A stretch of 64,000 nt of DNA, taken from assembly GCF_011058215.1 (NCBI RefSeq), contig NZ_JAALFG010000001.1:439001-503000 (forward strand), written 5' to 3'. Positions 52,809 to 62,100 of this stretch are shown in pieces. The translations under genes were made by a program, and so were the position numbers. The notes beneath the pieces are model-generated. The model ran no database searches and was not told the DNA's origin. It saw nothing but the letters and a program-made list of their open reading frames with translations. Within the stretch, counting starts at the first letter, position 1. Each line of letters begins with the position of its first letter. The stretch comes from Devosia aurantiaca. GTDB lineage: Bacteria; Pseudomonadota; Alphaproteobacteria; Rhizobiales; Devosiaceae.

Positions 52809-53453
52809 CTAACGCGCTGACTTCGAACGAAGATTCGAAATCTCGAGAATGACACCACTCGGATCGGTGTCGCTACGATGTATTAACACATCGAAATCCC
52901 AACACGCACGCGTTTCCTCGATCTCTTCAACATGTTCACGCCCTTTATGAAGGAGCGCTCGTGTTTCAGGGCCGAAGAACCGTGCTATCCACGCCGTAAG
53001 CTGCGGCAGAGCAGCCAGCGCACGGGACGTAATCATGTCTGGCTTTTGTGTTTCACGTGAATCAACCTCATCGCTCCTGGAACCAATAACGGTGGTAGCG
53101 AGGTGAAGGTCACGGGAAACGGTCCGGAGAAAGCTGACCTTTCGAGCGGTGGGTTCGACCAGAACAAACTGTCGATTAGACCCCTTGTTCGCTATAGCGA
53201 GCGGCAAAGCTGGAAGGCCACCGCCGCTGCCGATGTCGAGGAAGTTGTGGTCGGTCGATCGCAGAAACTTCTGTACCTGAAGACTGTCTGCGAAATGACG
53301 CGTCCAAACTTCATCCAATGTTTCACGTGAAACAAGATTCTGTACCTGCTGCCATTTACGCAACAGCTGAGCATAGGATTCCAGATCCCGTTCAACATCC
53401 TGAATAGGCCTGTTGATGAAGTCGGCATATCGCCCGATGGCGGAAATCATCAA
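52809..53453 (-). CDS. rsmG: 16S rRNA (guanine-527-N7)-methyltransferase RsmG
   Basis: A 214-residue methyltransferase (older name GidB). Typical blocks are [36 protein letters not shown] (SAM site), and [15 protein letters not shown]. The start overlaps the mnmG stop by 4 bases. Two parS-type sites lie inside this gene (53049-53064 and 53319-53334). The last of the 214 residues are basic. Confidence 0.93.
   Translation of the reverse strand: MMISAIGRYADFINRPIQDVERDLESYAQLLRKWQQVQNLVSRETLDEVWTRHFADSLQVQKFLRSTDHNFLDIGSGGGLPALPLAIANKGSNRQFVLVEPTARKVSFLRTVSRDLHLATTVIGSRSDEVDSRETQKPDMITSRALAALPQLTAWIARFFGPETRALLHKGREHVEEIEETRACWDFDVLIHRSDTDPSGVILEISNLRSKSAR
53049..53064. other. parS-type site (variant) in rsmG
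   Basis: TGTTTCACGTGAATCA differs from the canonical parS TGTTTCACGTGAAACA at one base. The same variant is present twice more near mnmE. Confidence 0.7.
53319..53334. other. Canonical parS site in rsmG
   Basis: A perfect match to the 16-base palindrome TGTTTCACGTGAAACA, the ParB binding site of most bacteria. Confidence 0.9.
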
Positions 53454-55312
53454 CTCGCCTTGCTGATCTCGCCACGACGGATAACCGCTAAAAGGAGCGT
53501 AATCGCAGCCGGCGTCATACTGTCTATGGCCTGAGCTTGAGCAATGGTTTGCGGCCTGTGCTGACCGAGCTTCTGGCGCAGTTCCATCGAGAGACCAGGT
53601 ATGGAAGCGTAGTCGATGGCATCTGGTATAACGCGTTGTTCGTCTCGACGAACGCTCTCGATATCGGCGCGTTGTCGATCCAAGTAGACGGCGTACTGAG
53701 CATCGACACTAATCTGCTCTAACGCAGACGGACTGATGTCACTAATCTGAGGCCATCGGCGCGCAAGATCATCGATGGTCATTTCCGGGTAAGACAGTAA
53801 CTCAAACGCCGACCTTCGCTTGCCGTCTTCGTTCACGGCAAGCCTGGCCTTCCTGGCTTCGCTTGGGGTCGTTGTGAGGGATTGTAAGAGCTTCCGTCCC
53901 TCAACGATCGCCTTTGTCTTTAACCGATAGACTTCACGCCGTTGTTCGCCAGCGAGCCCCCGATCAATTGCCATGGGCGTAAGGCGCTGATCGGCATTGT
54001 CGGCGCGAAGATGAAGGCGGAACTCCGCGCGTGAAGTGAACATGCGATAAGGTTCACTGACGCCGCGTGTAATCAGGTCGTCGACCATGACGCCCAGATA
54101 GCTTTCCGTTCGCGACAGGATCATCGGATCGGCGCCTATAACGCTTAGCGCAGCATTGGCACCAGCCAGCAGTCCTTGGGCTCCCGCCTCTTCGTACCCC
54201 GTCGTGCCGTTGATCTGACCTGCCAGGTAGAGGCCGGGTTGGCGTTTCACCTCCAAGGTGGCGCGAAGCTCACGGGGATCAACATAGTCATACTCTATTG
54301 CATAGCCCGGCCGAACAACCGTAGCGTTCTCCAAGCCTGGCATGGACCTCAGGAAGGCTTCCTGGACATCCGCGGGCAGTGAGGTCGACAAGCCATTGGG
54401 GTACACCGTGGTGTCGTCGAGGCCTTCAGGTTCAAGGAAGATCTGGTGACTTTCCCGATCGGCGAAGCGCACGATCTTGTCTTCAATGGACGGGCAATAG
54501 CGCGGGCCGCGAGATTGAATGCGTCCGGAATACATCGCTGAGCGATGAAGGTTATCAGCGATGATACGGTGCGTTTCAGCGGTCGTCCGCGTGATGTGAC
54601 ACGGCACCTGCGGATTGGTGATGTTTTGCGTCAGGGCCGAAAAGGCTTCAGGCGGTTCGTCGCCCGGCTGCTCTTCGAGCACACTATAATCAATCGTCGA
54701 TCCGTCCAGCCGCGCCGGCGTCCCCGTCTTCAAACGCCCAAGCTGCAGACCAAGGTGCTCAAGCCTGGTGGACAAGCCGAGAACCGGCTTTTCCCCTAGG
54801 CGGCCAGCGGGCGTAGTCTCTTCACCACGATGGATGAGGCCCCTAAGGAAGGTACCGGTAGTCAGAACAACTGCTTTTGCGGAGATGCGGCGACCGTCCA
54901 GAAGAACAATGCCGCTGACCACGCCTTCGCTAACGGTTAGGTCGTCAACCTCACCCTCAATGACGTCAAGGTTCGGTTGCGCCAAAATCGCTGCCTGCAT
55001 GGCTTCTCGGTATAGCTTCCGATCCGCTTGCGCGCGCGGTCCGCGAACGGCAGGACCTTTGCGACGGTTCAGAACCCGGAACTGAATGCCAGCCGCATCG
55101 GCAACCCGGCCCATCAGTCCGTCCATGGCGTCGATCTCTCGGACAAGGTGACCTTTGCCCAAGCCTCCAATAGCCGGATTGCAGCTCATCTCACCAATTG
55201 TCGCAAAACGATGTGTGATGAGGGCGGTCGGCACGCCGAGACGCGCTGACGCCGCCGCCGCTTCCGTGCCTGCATGGCCTCCACCAACAACAATGACTGC
55301 ATAATCCGACAT
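53450..55312 (-). CDS. mnmG: tRNA uridine-34 5-carboxymethylaminomethyl modification enzyme MnmG
   Basis: A 620-residue FAD enzyme (older name GidA) that, with MnmE, modifies U34 of several tRNAs. The FAD-binding motif [12 protein letters not shown] is at residues 8-19. The family signature [11 protein letters not shown] and the [16 protein letters not shown] region ([15 protein letters not shown]) are present, and the C-terminal MnmE-interaction domain is complete. Its codons look less GC-rich than those of genes left of 51 kb. Two parS sites lie just upstream. Confidence 0.95.
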   Translation of the reverse strand: MSDYAVIVVGGGHAGTEAAAASARLGVPTALITHRFATIGEMSCNPAIGGLGKGHLVREIDAMDGLMGRVADAAGIQFRVLNRRKGPAVRGPRAQADRKLYREAMQAAILAQPNLDVIEGEVDDLTVSEGVVSGIVLLDGRRISAKAVVLTTGTFLRGLIHRGEETTPAGRLGEKPVLGLSTRLEHLGLQLGRLKTGTPARLDGSTIDYSVLEEQPGDEPPEAFSALTQNITNPQVPCHITRTTAETHRIIADNLHRSAMYSGRIQSRGPRYCPSIEDKIVRFADRESHQIFLEPEGLDDTTVYPNGLSTSLPADVQEAFLRSMPGLENATVVRPGYAIEYDYVDPRELRATLEVKRQPGLYLAGQINGTTGYEEAGAQGLLAGANAALSVIGADPMILSRTESYLGVMVDDLITRGVSEPYRMFTSRAEFRLHLRADNADQRLTPMAIDRGLAGEQRREVYRLKTKAIVEGRKLLQSLTTTPSEARKARLAVNEDGKRRSAFELLSYPEMTIDDLARRWPQISDISPSALEQISVDAQYAVYLDRQRADIESVRRDEQRVIPDAIDYASIPGLSMELRQKLGQHRPQTIAQAQAIDSMTPAAITLLLAVIRRGEISKAS

Positions 55313-55343
55313 GGCAATCTCCTATGCTGAGGCCATAGGCCAT

Positions 55344-55359
55344 TGTTTCACGTGAATCA
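55344..55359. other. parS-type site (variant) between mnmG and mnmE
   Basis: TGTTTCACGTGAATCA, one base from canonical parS, lies 32 bases upstream of the mnmG ATG, so ParB binding could also affect that promoter. Confidence 0.7.
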
Positions 55360-55379
55360 ATTCAAGCTGCGGTCAGCTT

Positions 55380-55395
55380 TGTTTCACGTGAATCA
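55380..55395. other. parS-type site (variant) overlapping the mnmE stop
   Basis: TGTTTCACGTGAATCA again; its last three bases are the complement of the mnmE stop codon. It is separated from the previous site by 20 bases, forming a close pair. Confidence 0.7.
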
Positions 55396-56685
55396 TTTGC
55401 CGATGCAAAAACTGGAAAAGAGGCGATCAAGCACTTTTTCGGCATCCATACGGCCGATTAGCCTTTCCAGGGCGGCTGATGCGCCGCGGAGGCTTTCAGC
55501 GGCGAGTTCCCAATCTTGAAGTGAGCGCTGGACCTCAGACAATCGGTTGATCGCATCCGACAAAGCAAGTCGATCGCGTTCATGGCTGATCAGTGATGGT
55601 TCACTGCCGACCATGTGCTGACCAAGATCGCGAAGTCGTTTCAGCAAAGCGTCGAGCCCTTGGCCGGATTGTACGGATATTGCGAGGTCTTCAGTTGAAG
55701 CCGTTTGAAGATCGGCCTTGGTGGATGCAACCAGCAAATGCCCATTGATCGTCGGTCGCGGCACATCTTCTACATCCGGCGCGACAAGCCAAAGCACAAT
55801 GTCGGCCGACGCGATGGACGCCTCGGCGCGCCTAACCCCCTCGGCTTCCGCGCGGCTGTCGGTATCCCTAAGGCCTGCCAGATCAAGAATGATGAAAAGC
55901 TGCCCGCCGATATCAAGCGGAACTTCGCGGACATCTCGGGTTGTTCCGGCCTCGTCGGAAACGATCGCGATGTCCGACTTTGCCAAGGCGTTCAGCAAAC
56001 TGGACTTGCCGGCATTGGGTGCGCCGGCCAAGGCAACGCGTATCCCTTCACGCACGATGCGACCGCTGTTGACCGAGGCAAGCGCGCTTCCAAGCTCATT
56101 TTCTAGCTGGGTTAGCTGAGCGTGCCAGCTTGGTGGCAGATCATCGCCGACATCGCCTTCATCGGAGAAGTCGAGCCTTGCTTCGATTTCTGCGCGGAGA
56201 TCAAGCAGCAGATCGTGCCACTGCTCAACCTTTCGGGTCAGTTGCCCATCGTAGCGCGCAAGGGCCTGGGCCCTCTGGCCTTCGGTATCAGCATTTATGA
56301 GATCGCCGAGACCTTCGACTTCCAGAAGATCGAGCTTGCCGTTTTCGAAAGCGCGGCGCGTAAATTCACCTGCTTCGGCGAGTCGGAGACCGTGCTCGTG
56401 CAGCTCAGCCAGGACTGCTTTTACAGTGGCAGCGGATCCATGAACGTGAAGCTCAGCGCAGTCTTCGCCGGTAAAGCTGTGCGGCGCTGGGAAGAAGACG
56501 ACCAAGCCATGATCGAGCCGCTGGGCTGATCCAATGTGGCGCAGTGCCATGGTCCGTGGCGAAGGCAGCTTGCCGGAGATGAACTCAACCGCGGCCCGAA
56601 CCTTCGGCCCTGACAAACGGATCACCGCAACTCCGGCCGGCAGCGCTCCGGAGGAGAGCGCCATGATTGTGTCGCTCGCCTGCAT
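55393..56685 (-). CDS. mnmE: tRNA modification GTPase MnmE
   Basis: A 430-residue GTPase (older name TrmE) that works with MnmG. The folate-type N-domain includes GVAVIRLSGPKV and HSFTGEDCAELHVHG. The G domain has GAPNAGKSSLLN, DEAGTTRD and DLAGLRD. The C-terminus ends in the conserved FCIGK, whose cysteine is functionally important. The stop lies within a parS-type site. rho lies 21 bases upstream. Confidence 0.95.
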   Translation of the reverse strand: MQASDTIMALSSGALPAGVAVIRLSGPKVRAAVEFISGKLPSPRTMALRHIGSAQRLDHGLVVFFPAPHSFTGEDCAELHVHGSAATVKAVLAELHEHGLRLAEAGEFTRRAFENGKLDLLEVEGLGDLINADTEGQRAQALARYDGQLTRKVEQWHDLLLDLRAEIEARLDFSDEGDVGDDLPPSWHAQLTQLENELGSALASVNSGRIVREGIRVALAGAPNAGKSSLLNALAKSDIAIVSDEAGTTRDVREVPLDIGGQLFIILDLAGLRDTDSRAEAEGVRRAEASIASADIVLWLVAPDVEDVPRPTINGHLLVASTKADLQTASTEDLAISVQSGQGLDALLKRLRDLGQHMVGSEPSLISHERDRLALSDAINRLSEVQRSLQDWELAAESLRGASAALERLIGRMDAEKVLDRLFSSFCIGK

Positions 56686-56706
56686 TGGTGGGTTCGAGCC
56701 TGGCTG

Positions 56707-57972
56707 TTAGGTGTTCATCGAGTCGAAGAAGTCCGAATTGGTCTTGGTCTGGCGGACCTTGTCCATCAGGAAGTCCATCGCGTCGATCGTCCCCATCGGG
56801 TTGAGGATACGGCGGAGGACATACATCTTCTTGAGCGTGTCGTTTTCGACGAGCAGTTCTTCCTTGCGGGTACCGGACTTGGTGATGTCTAGCGCCGGGA
56901 AAATGCGCTTGTCGGCAACCTTACGGTCGAGGATGATTTCGGAGTTACCCGTGCCCTTGAATTCTTCGAAGATCACTTCGTCCATGCGCGAGCCGGTGTC
57001 GATCAGCGCCGTGGAAATGATCGTTAGCGAACCGCCATCTTCGATATTGCGGGCAGCACCAAAAAAGCGCTTGGGGCGCTGCAGCGCATTGGCATCGACA
57101 CCGCCGGTAAGAACCTTGCCGGAGCTTGGGACAACGGTGTTGTAGGCTCGGCCGAGACGGGTGATGGAGTCAAGAAGGATGACGACGTCACGCTTGTGCT
57201 CGACGAGGCGCTTGGCCTTTTCGATGACCATTTCGGCAACCTGGACGTGGCGCGAAGCGGGTTCGTCAAAGGTCGAGGAGATGACTTCGCCGCGCACGGA
57301 GCGCTGCATGTCCGTAACTTCTTCTGGGCGCTCATCGATCAGAAGGACGATGAGATAGCATTCCGGATGATTGGTCGCAATCGACTGTGCAATATTTTGC
57401 AACAATACGGTCTTACCGGTACGAGGCGGCGCAACGATCAACGCGCGCTGGCCCTTGCCGAGCGGTGCTACAAGATCGAGCAGTCGGGCCGAACGGTCCT
57501 TTAAGGTTGGATCCGGCAGCTCCATGCGCAGCCGCTCTTCAGGATAAAGCGGCGTCAGGTTGTCGAAGTTGACCTTGTGGCGAACTGCCTCGGGATCTTC
57601 GAAGTTAATGGTGCTTACTTTGAGAAGAGCAAAATATCGCTCGCCTTCCTTGGGAGAGCGGATTTCGCCCTCGACCGTATCGCCGGTCCGCAAGCCAAAG
57701 CGGCGGATCTGGCTCGGGCTGACGTAGATGTCGTCAGGGCCCGGCAGGTAGTTCGCATCGGGCGAGCGCAAAAAGCCAAAGCCATCCGGCAGAACCTCGA
57801 CCACGCCTTCGCCGACGATATTGATGTCTTGCGCAGCGAGCTCTTTGAGGATCGCGAACATCAACTCCTGCTTGCGCATGGTCGATGCGTTTTCGACCTC
57901 GAGTTCCTCGGCAAAGGCCAGAAGTTCGCCAGGAGACTTGGCCTTGAGCTCGCTGAGCTTGATATTCTGCAT
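56707..57972 (-). CDS. rho: Transcription termination factor Rho
   Basis: A 421-residue hexameric RNA helicase. The N-terminal helical and cold-shock-like RNA-binding domains include [21 protein letters not shown]; the ATPase core has Walker [24 protein letters not shown], the Q-loop region [15 protein letters not shown], and the R-loop. I chose the ATG at 57972 ([13 protein letters not shown]), matching the family; the frame continues upstream with unrelated sequence. Order hemE-hemJ-rho is typical of alphaproteobacteria. Confidence 0.96.
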   Translation of the reverse strand: MQNIKLSELKAKSPGELLAFAEELEVENASTMRKQELMFAILKELAAQDINIVGEGVVEVLPDGFGFLRSPDANYLPGPDDIYVSPSQIRRFGLRTGDTVEGEIRSPKEGERYFALLKVSTINFEDPEAVRHKVNFDNLTPLYPEERLRMELPDPTLKDRSARLLDLVAPLGKGQRALIVAPPRTGKTVLLQNIAQSIATNHPECYLIVLLIDERPEEVTDMQRSVRGEVISSTFDEPASRHVQVAEMVIEKAKRLVEHKRDVVILLDSITRLGRAYNTVVPSSGKVLTGGVDANALQRPKRFFGAARNIEDGGSLTIISTALIDTGSRMDEVIFEEFKGTGNSEIILDRKVADKRIFPALDITKSGTRKEELLVENDTLKKMYVLRRILNPMGTIDAMDFLMDKVRQTKTNSDFFDSMNT

Positions 57973-58142
57973 GGAAGCGACGGACCCTTGAGGGAGATCG
58001 TAGAGATTTATGAAGTGGGGGAGTTCGAGGCACCGCAGCTGCAATCGGGCGATCGCGCGTTTTTGGTGGGTGCCTGACGCTCATGTAGCCTGATCCGGGC
58101 CAATATTCAAGATGGCACCCGATCCACGTGGAACATCGGGGA

Positions 58143-58568
58143 CTAGAACGGCTTCACCACGACCAGAATGACGATCAGGATCATCAACACCGTCGGGACT
58201 TCGTTGATGATGCGGAAGAATTTCTGCGGCTTGGTGTTTTTGTCCTGGGCGAAAAGGCGCGTGTATTTGGCCAGGATGCCGTGGCAGGCGGTGAGCAGCA
58301 GCACGAAAAAGAGCTTGGCGTGAAGCCAATAGGCGGTGGCGAAGTCCACCCAGCCGCCAAAGATCATCCAGAGCCCGAAGACATAGGTGGCGATCATCGC
58401 CGGGGTCATGATCCCGCGCAAAAGGCGCCGCTCCATGATCTTGAAGGTTTCGGACTTGTCCGAACCGATCTCGGCGACCGAGTGATAAACGAACAGGCGC
58501 GGCAGATAGAGCATGCCCGCCATCCAGGCGATCACCGCGATCACATGGCCTGCCTTGACCCATTCCAT
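58143..58568 (-). CDS. hemJ: Protoporphyrinogen IX oxidase HemJ
   Basis: A 141-residue membrane protein (older name UPF0093) that oxidises protoporphyrinogen to protoporphyrin in haem synthesis. Four helices and the conserved histidines are visible in KAGHVIAVIAWMAGMLYLPR and LFVYH; the WLHAKLFFVLLL and RIINEVPTVLMI blocks follow. It is 18 bases downstream of hemE in the same direction, so two haem steps are linked. Confidence 0.93.
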   Translation of the reverse strand: MEWVKAGHVIAVIAWMAGMLYLPRLFVYHSVAEIGSDKSETFKIMERRLLRGIMTPAMIATYVFGLWMIFGGWVDFATAYWLHAKLFFVLLLTACHGILAKYTRLFAQDKNTKPQKFFRIINEVPTVLMILIVILVVVKPF

Positions 58569-58586
58569 CCCGTATCTCCTTGAGCG

Positions 58587-59621
58587 TTAACGGCCTTTGA
58601 CGCGAGCGATCAGCTGCTCGACATGGGCAATCGGCGTTTCCGGCACGATGCCATGGCCCAGGTTGAAGATATGCGGGCGATCTGAGAACGCGCCCAAAAT
58701 CCTGTCGACCTGGCTGGTCATGGCCTCGCCGCCGACGACCAGCCGCAGCGGATCGAGATTGCCCTGCACCGGAAGCGTGTTTGGCAGAGCCGAGCGGACG
58801 AAATCGAGCGGCGTGGCGTAGTCGATGCCCAAAACGTTGACGCCGGTATAGGCGGCATAGCGCGCCAGGTTGCCGGCAGCACCGCGCGGGAAACCGATAA
58901 CCGGCGCATTCGGGATGCGCTCACGCAGACCTTCGACGATCCGGCGGTTGGGCTCCATTACCTGAAGGGCAAAGGCGGCGTCATCGAGGTTGAGCGCCCA
59001 GCTTTCAAAAAGCTGCACCACGTCGGCGCCGGCTTCAAATTGCGCGGCGAGGTAATCGACGCTGGTCTCGACCAAGATATCCATGAGCTTGGCAAAGGCT
59101 TGCGGATGCTGCAGGGCGAATTTGCGCGCCACCCATTGATCCGGCGAGCCGCGGCCACCCAGCATATAGGTCGCCACGGTCCAAGGAGCACCACAGAAGC
59201 CGATCAGTGTCTGTTCCGGCTTGATGGCAGCCCGAAGCCGCCGCACCGTTTCAAGGACCGGCGCAAGATGATCGAGAGCCCTCCCCTTCTCAAGCCCATC
59301 GATACTGGTCTCATCCACCGGATCAAGGATTGGCCCCTCGCCGGTTTCAAAGCGTACCGGTTGGCCCAGGGCATCGGGAATGACGAGGATGTCGGAAAAG
59401 AGGATAGAGGCATCAAGATCAAAGCGGCGTAGCGGCTGCAGTGTCACCTCGACGGCAAGCTCGGGCGTGTAGCAAAGCTCGAGGAAGTTCTTGGCCTGCT
59501 TCCGCGTCTCGCGATATTCCGGCAGGTAGCGACCAGCCTGGCGCATGATCCATACCGGAGGCCGTTCCTGCCGCTGCCCGAGCACGGTGGCCAGCATTGG
59601 TTTGTGAACCACGGTGCTCAT
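58587..59621 (-). CDS. hemE: Uroporphyrinogen decarboxylase
   Basis: A 344-residue cytoplasmic enzyme removing four carboxyl groups from uroporphyrinogen III. Signatures are PPVWIMRQAGRYLPEYR, SILFSDILVIPDALG, GFCGAPWTVATYML and the NLGHGIVPETP end. I chose the ATG at 59621; eight extra upstream codons lack similarity. In Caulobacter the chromosomal origin lies next to hemE, and the adjacent gap here has matching features. Confidence 0.96.
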   Translation of the reverse strand: MSTVVHKPMLATVLGQRQERPPVWIMRQAGRYLPEYRETRKQAKNFLELCYTPELAVEVTLQPLRRFDLDASILFSDILVIPDALGQPVRFETGEGPILDPVDETSIDGLEKGRALDHLAPVLETVRRLRAAIKPEQTLIGFCGAPWTVATYMLGGRGSPDQWVARKFALQHPQAFAKLMDILVETSVDYLAAQFEAGADVVQLFESWALNLDDAAFALQVMEPNRRIVEGLRERIPNAPVIGFPRGAAGNLARYAAYTGVNVLGIDYATPLDFVRSALPNTLPVQGNLDPLRLVVGGEAMTSQVDRILGAFSDRPHIFNLGHGIVPETPIAHVEQLIARVKGR

Positions 59622-59807
59622 CGAAAAGACCCCTTCAAAACCCAATAAGAGTCTTTCTTGCTTCGCTTTATTATCTTCATAGCGGTGTCTTGCGACAATT
59701 CATGATGATCCACAATCGCGACGGTGGCGACACGAGCGCGCAGGGCCTTGGTTAACGAGGTGTGAATCATTTTGCGAGGGCGATAGCGGCCGACCAAACC
59801 GAAATAG

Positions 59808-59823
59808 TTAACGAGAGATTAAC
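59808..59823. promoter_or_regulatory. CtrA box in the putative origin
   Basis: TTAA-CGAGAGA-TTAAC is a perfect TTAA-N7-TTAAC. In Caulobacter CtrA bound at such sites blocks replication initiation. Confidence 0.6.
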
Positions 59824-59951
59824 CGGGCGACTCCCGAGTCAAGGATTCGATTCAGCCTGTGCGAGTCTGGACTCATAACTTTTCGCCGCCGGAACTGCTT
59901 TCCCACAGACCTATCCTTACCTCGATCCGGGGACCGGCTGTGGCCAAAGTG

Positions 59952-59966
59952 TTAATGAATTCTTAC
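59952..59966. promoter_or_regulatory. Second CtrA-type box in the putative origin
   Basis: TTAA-TGAATTC-TTAC lacks only one base of the consensus and lies 144 bases from the first box, between DnaA-like motifs. Confidence 0.4.
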
Positions 59967-60055
59967 CTAGGTCGAACAAGTCGGGCGATAGGCGAAAGTT
60001 ACGAGTCGAGAACACATCTTGGCCTTGAGCTGGGGATAGCAGTGTGGAAAACCTA

Positions 60056-60673
60056 ATGCCGATGCTGATCCTTGCTTCCACCTCCGCCACCCGCAAAGCC
60101 TTGCTGATGCAGGCAAAAGTGCCTTTCGAAGCGATAGGGCCGACTATTGACGAACGCGCGCTGGAGGCCGAAGCTTTGGCTGCCGGAGCGGATTGTCGGG
60201 ATGTTGCGCGTCTCCTGGCCGAGCATAAGGCGCGCAATGTTTCCGTTAACCATAGGGATGCACTGGTCATCGGGGCCGACCAGACGCTGGCCTTGGGCAC
60301 CACCCTGCTGCACAAGCCGGCCACCATGGTGGATGCCGCGGCGCAACTCGACCAGCTCTGCGGCAAGACGCATCGCCTTCATGCGGGCATAAGCCTGGTT
60401 CGTAATGGTGAGGTTCTGTGGTCCGCGGTCGAAACGGCCGAGCTCAGCATGCGCCGCTTCACCCAGTCCGAGCGTGATCTCGTGCTCGCCCTCGAAGGCG
60501 AAGACATTCTTTACTCGGTCGGCGGCTATCGGCTCGAGGGTCCATCAATTCGCCTCTTCGAAAGCGTATCGGGCGATTACTTCACCATTCTCGGTCTGCC
60601 GCTTCTGCCTCTGCTCGGGGCGCTGCGGGACATCGAGCCAACGCTCTTTAACGCTTCGGACAAACTTGATTGA
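60056..60673 (+). CDS. maf: Maf-type nucleoside triphosphate pyrophosphatase
   Basis: A 205-residue enzyme of the Maf/Ham1-like group that removes modified or non-canonical nucleotides. The LILASTSATRKALL start, the GADQTLALG block and EGPSIRLFESVSGDYFTILGLP end are the family marks. The ATG at 60056 is used; a GTG at 60044 is possible and would place the start inside a DnaA-like box. It overlaps aroE in TTGA. The ppsR-type gene often found between the origin and maf is absent. Confidence 0.9.
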   Translation: MPMLILASTSATRKALLMQAKVPFEAIGPTIDERALEAEALAAGADCRDVARLLAEHKARNVSVNHRDALVIGADQTLALGTTLLHKPATMVDAAAQLDQLCGKTHRLHAGISLVRNGEVLWSAVETAELSMRRFTQSERDLVLALEGEDILYSVGGYRLEGPSIRLFESVSGDYFTILGLPLLPLLGALRDIEPTLFNASDKLD

Positions 60674-61500
60674 CCATCAAAGCCTTCGTTATCGGCCACC
60701 CCATCGCCCATTCGCGCTCGCCCCTGATCCACGGCACGTGGCTCGCCGAGCACAATATCGACGGCAGCTATGAAGCGATCGACGTAGCACCCGGGGAGTT
60801 ACCTTCCTTCTTTGAACGCTTGCGCTCCGGAGAGTTCAGGGGCGGCAATGTCACCATTCCCCATAAGGAAGCGGTGTTCGCGCTTTGCGACAGTGTCGAC
60901 GACTTGGCGCGCACCATCGGCGCCGTCAACACGCTGATCGTTCGCGATGGCAAGGTGCATGGCACCAATACCGACTATCTGGGATTTTTGGGCAATCTCG
61001 ATGCTGAAGCACCCGGCTGGTCGGATGGACCACGCGACGCCATGATCATCGGTGCCGGCGGCGCGGCGCGGGCGGTTCTGGTGGCGTTGCGGCGGCGAGA
61101 TGGCGGCAAGGTTCATGTGCTCAATCGTACACTCGCCAATGCCCAAGCGCTGGTCGATGATATCGACGGACCGTTTGAGGCGCATGGTTTTGAGGACTTT
61201 GCTCGCCTGGCGCCGCAAATTGGACTTGTCGTCAATACCAGCTCGATCGGCATGCATGGAAGCCGCTTCGACTGGCTCGATATGGCGCTGCTGCCCCAGA
61301 CAACGCTGGTGACCGATATCGTTTATACGCCGCTGGTAACGCCGCTTCTGGCAGAAGCTCAGGCGCACGGTTTGAAAACGGTCGATGGCTTGGGCATGCT
61401 GCTGCACCAGGCGGTGCCGGGTTTTGCCGCCTGGTTCGGCGTGACGCCTGAAGTCACCTCAGCCCTGCGCCAGAAAATCGAAGCGACCTTGGTGCACTGA
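60670..61500 (+). CDS. aroE: Shikimate dehydrogenase
   Basis: A 276-residue NADPH-dependent enzyme reducing dehydroshikimate. The substrate site HPIAHSRSPLIH, NVTIPHKEAV with the catalytic lysine, NTDYLGFL and the nucleotide-binding GAGGAARAV are all present. The start is TTG at 60670, overlapping the maf stop; no ATG fits. It is part of the maf-aroE-coaE-dnaQ operon. Confidence 0.95.
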   Translation: MTIKAFVIGHPIAHSRSPLIHGTWLAEHNIDGSYEAIDVAPGELPSFFERLRSGEFRGGNVTIPHKEAVFALCDSVDDLARTIGAVNTLIVRDGKVHGTNTDYLGFLGNLDAEAPGWSDGPRDAMIIGAGGAARAVLVALRRRDGGKVHVLNRTLANAQALVDDIDGPFEAHGFEDFARLAPQIGLVVNTSSIGMHGSRFDWLDMALLPQTTLVTDIVYTPLVTPLLAEAQAHGLKTVDGLGMLLHQAVPGFAAWFGVTPEVTSALRQKIEATLVH

Positions 61501-61503
61501 CCC

Positions 61504-62100
61504 ATGTGGAAAATCGGGGTTACCGGTTCGATCGGCACGGGCAAGTCGACGCTTTTGGAAGCGTTCGCCAAAGCCGATGTGCCCGTGTCTTCCGCGGACC
61601 AGGCGGTAGCCGAGCTTTACGCTGGCGATGCTGTGGCGCCCGTCGAAGCGCTGTTTCCTGGAGTTTCCAAGGGCGGTGTCGTGGATCGGCAGGAACTGGC
61701 GCGCCGCCTTGCCGCCGATCCATCCGGCTTCAAGCGACTTGAAGCGGTGGTTCATCCCTTGGTTCGAGCCCGTATCGCGAGGTTTCTCGTTGAGGCCGAA
61801 AGGGTCGGAGCGGTCGCCGCGGCGGTGGAAGTGCCGCTCTTGTTCGAGAGCGGGTATGATTATGGTTTCGATGCCATCGCCGTCACGCATGTCGACGACG
61901 CCATTCAGCGCGAGCGGGTTATGGTGCGTCCGGGCATGACCGTGGAAAAGCTTGAGACGCTGCTTGCCCGGCAGATGCCGCAGGCGGAAAAGAAGGCACG
62001 GGCCACCTATCTCTTCGACACCGGGCGCAAGCGCGCAGAAATCGAGGACATGGTGTCCGAGCTTGTGGACGGCATCAGGGCGAGACAAAAGATCAAATGA
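61504..62100 (+). CDS. coaE: Dephospho-CoA kinase
   Basis: A 198-residue kinase for the last step of coenzyme A synthesis. The P-loop GSIGTGKSTLL is near residue 8, the DxxV motif SADQAVAELY follows, and VEVPLLFESGYDY contains the acidic site. The lid-like RMVRPG region appears as RVMVRPGMT. The start is 4 bases after aroE, and the stop overlaps dnaQ (ATGA). Confidence 0.95.
   Translation: MWKIGVTGSIGTGKSTLLEAFAKADVPVSSADQAVAELYAGDAVAPVEALFPGVSKGGVVDRQELARRLAADPSGFKRLEAVVHPLVRARIARFLVEAERVGAVAAAVEVPLLFESGYDYGFDAIAVTHVDDAIQRERVMVRPGMTVEKLETLLARQMPQAEKKARATYLFDTGRKRAEIEDMVSELVDGIRARQKIK

Larger units (their letters stand above)
59622..60055. other. Putative chromosomal replication origin (oriC) between hemE and maf
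   Basis: This 434-base non-coding gap lies between divergent hemE and maf and is AT-richer than its surroundings. DnaA-box-like motifs are TGATCCACA (59706-59714, identical to the Caulobacter G-box), TGATTCACA (complement 59761-59769), TTTCCCACA (59899-59907), TTGGCCACA (complement 59939-59947) and TTTTCCACA (complement 60043-60051). Two CtrA-type boxes lie at 59808 and 59952. A TGGGGA (W-box-like) is at 60031. parAB and parS are 4-9 kb away, and flanking genes mostly point outward. Function is inferred. Confidence 0.7.
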
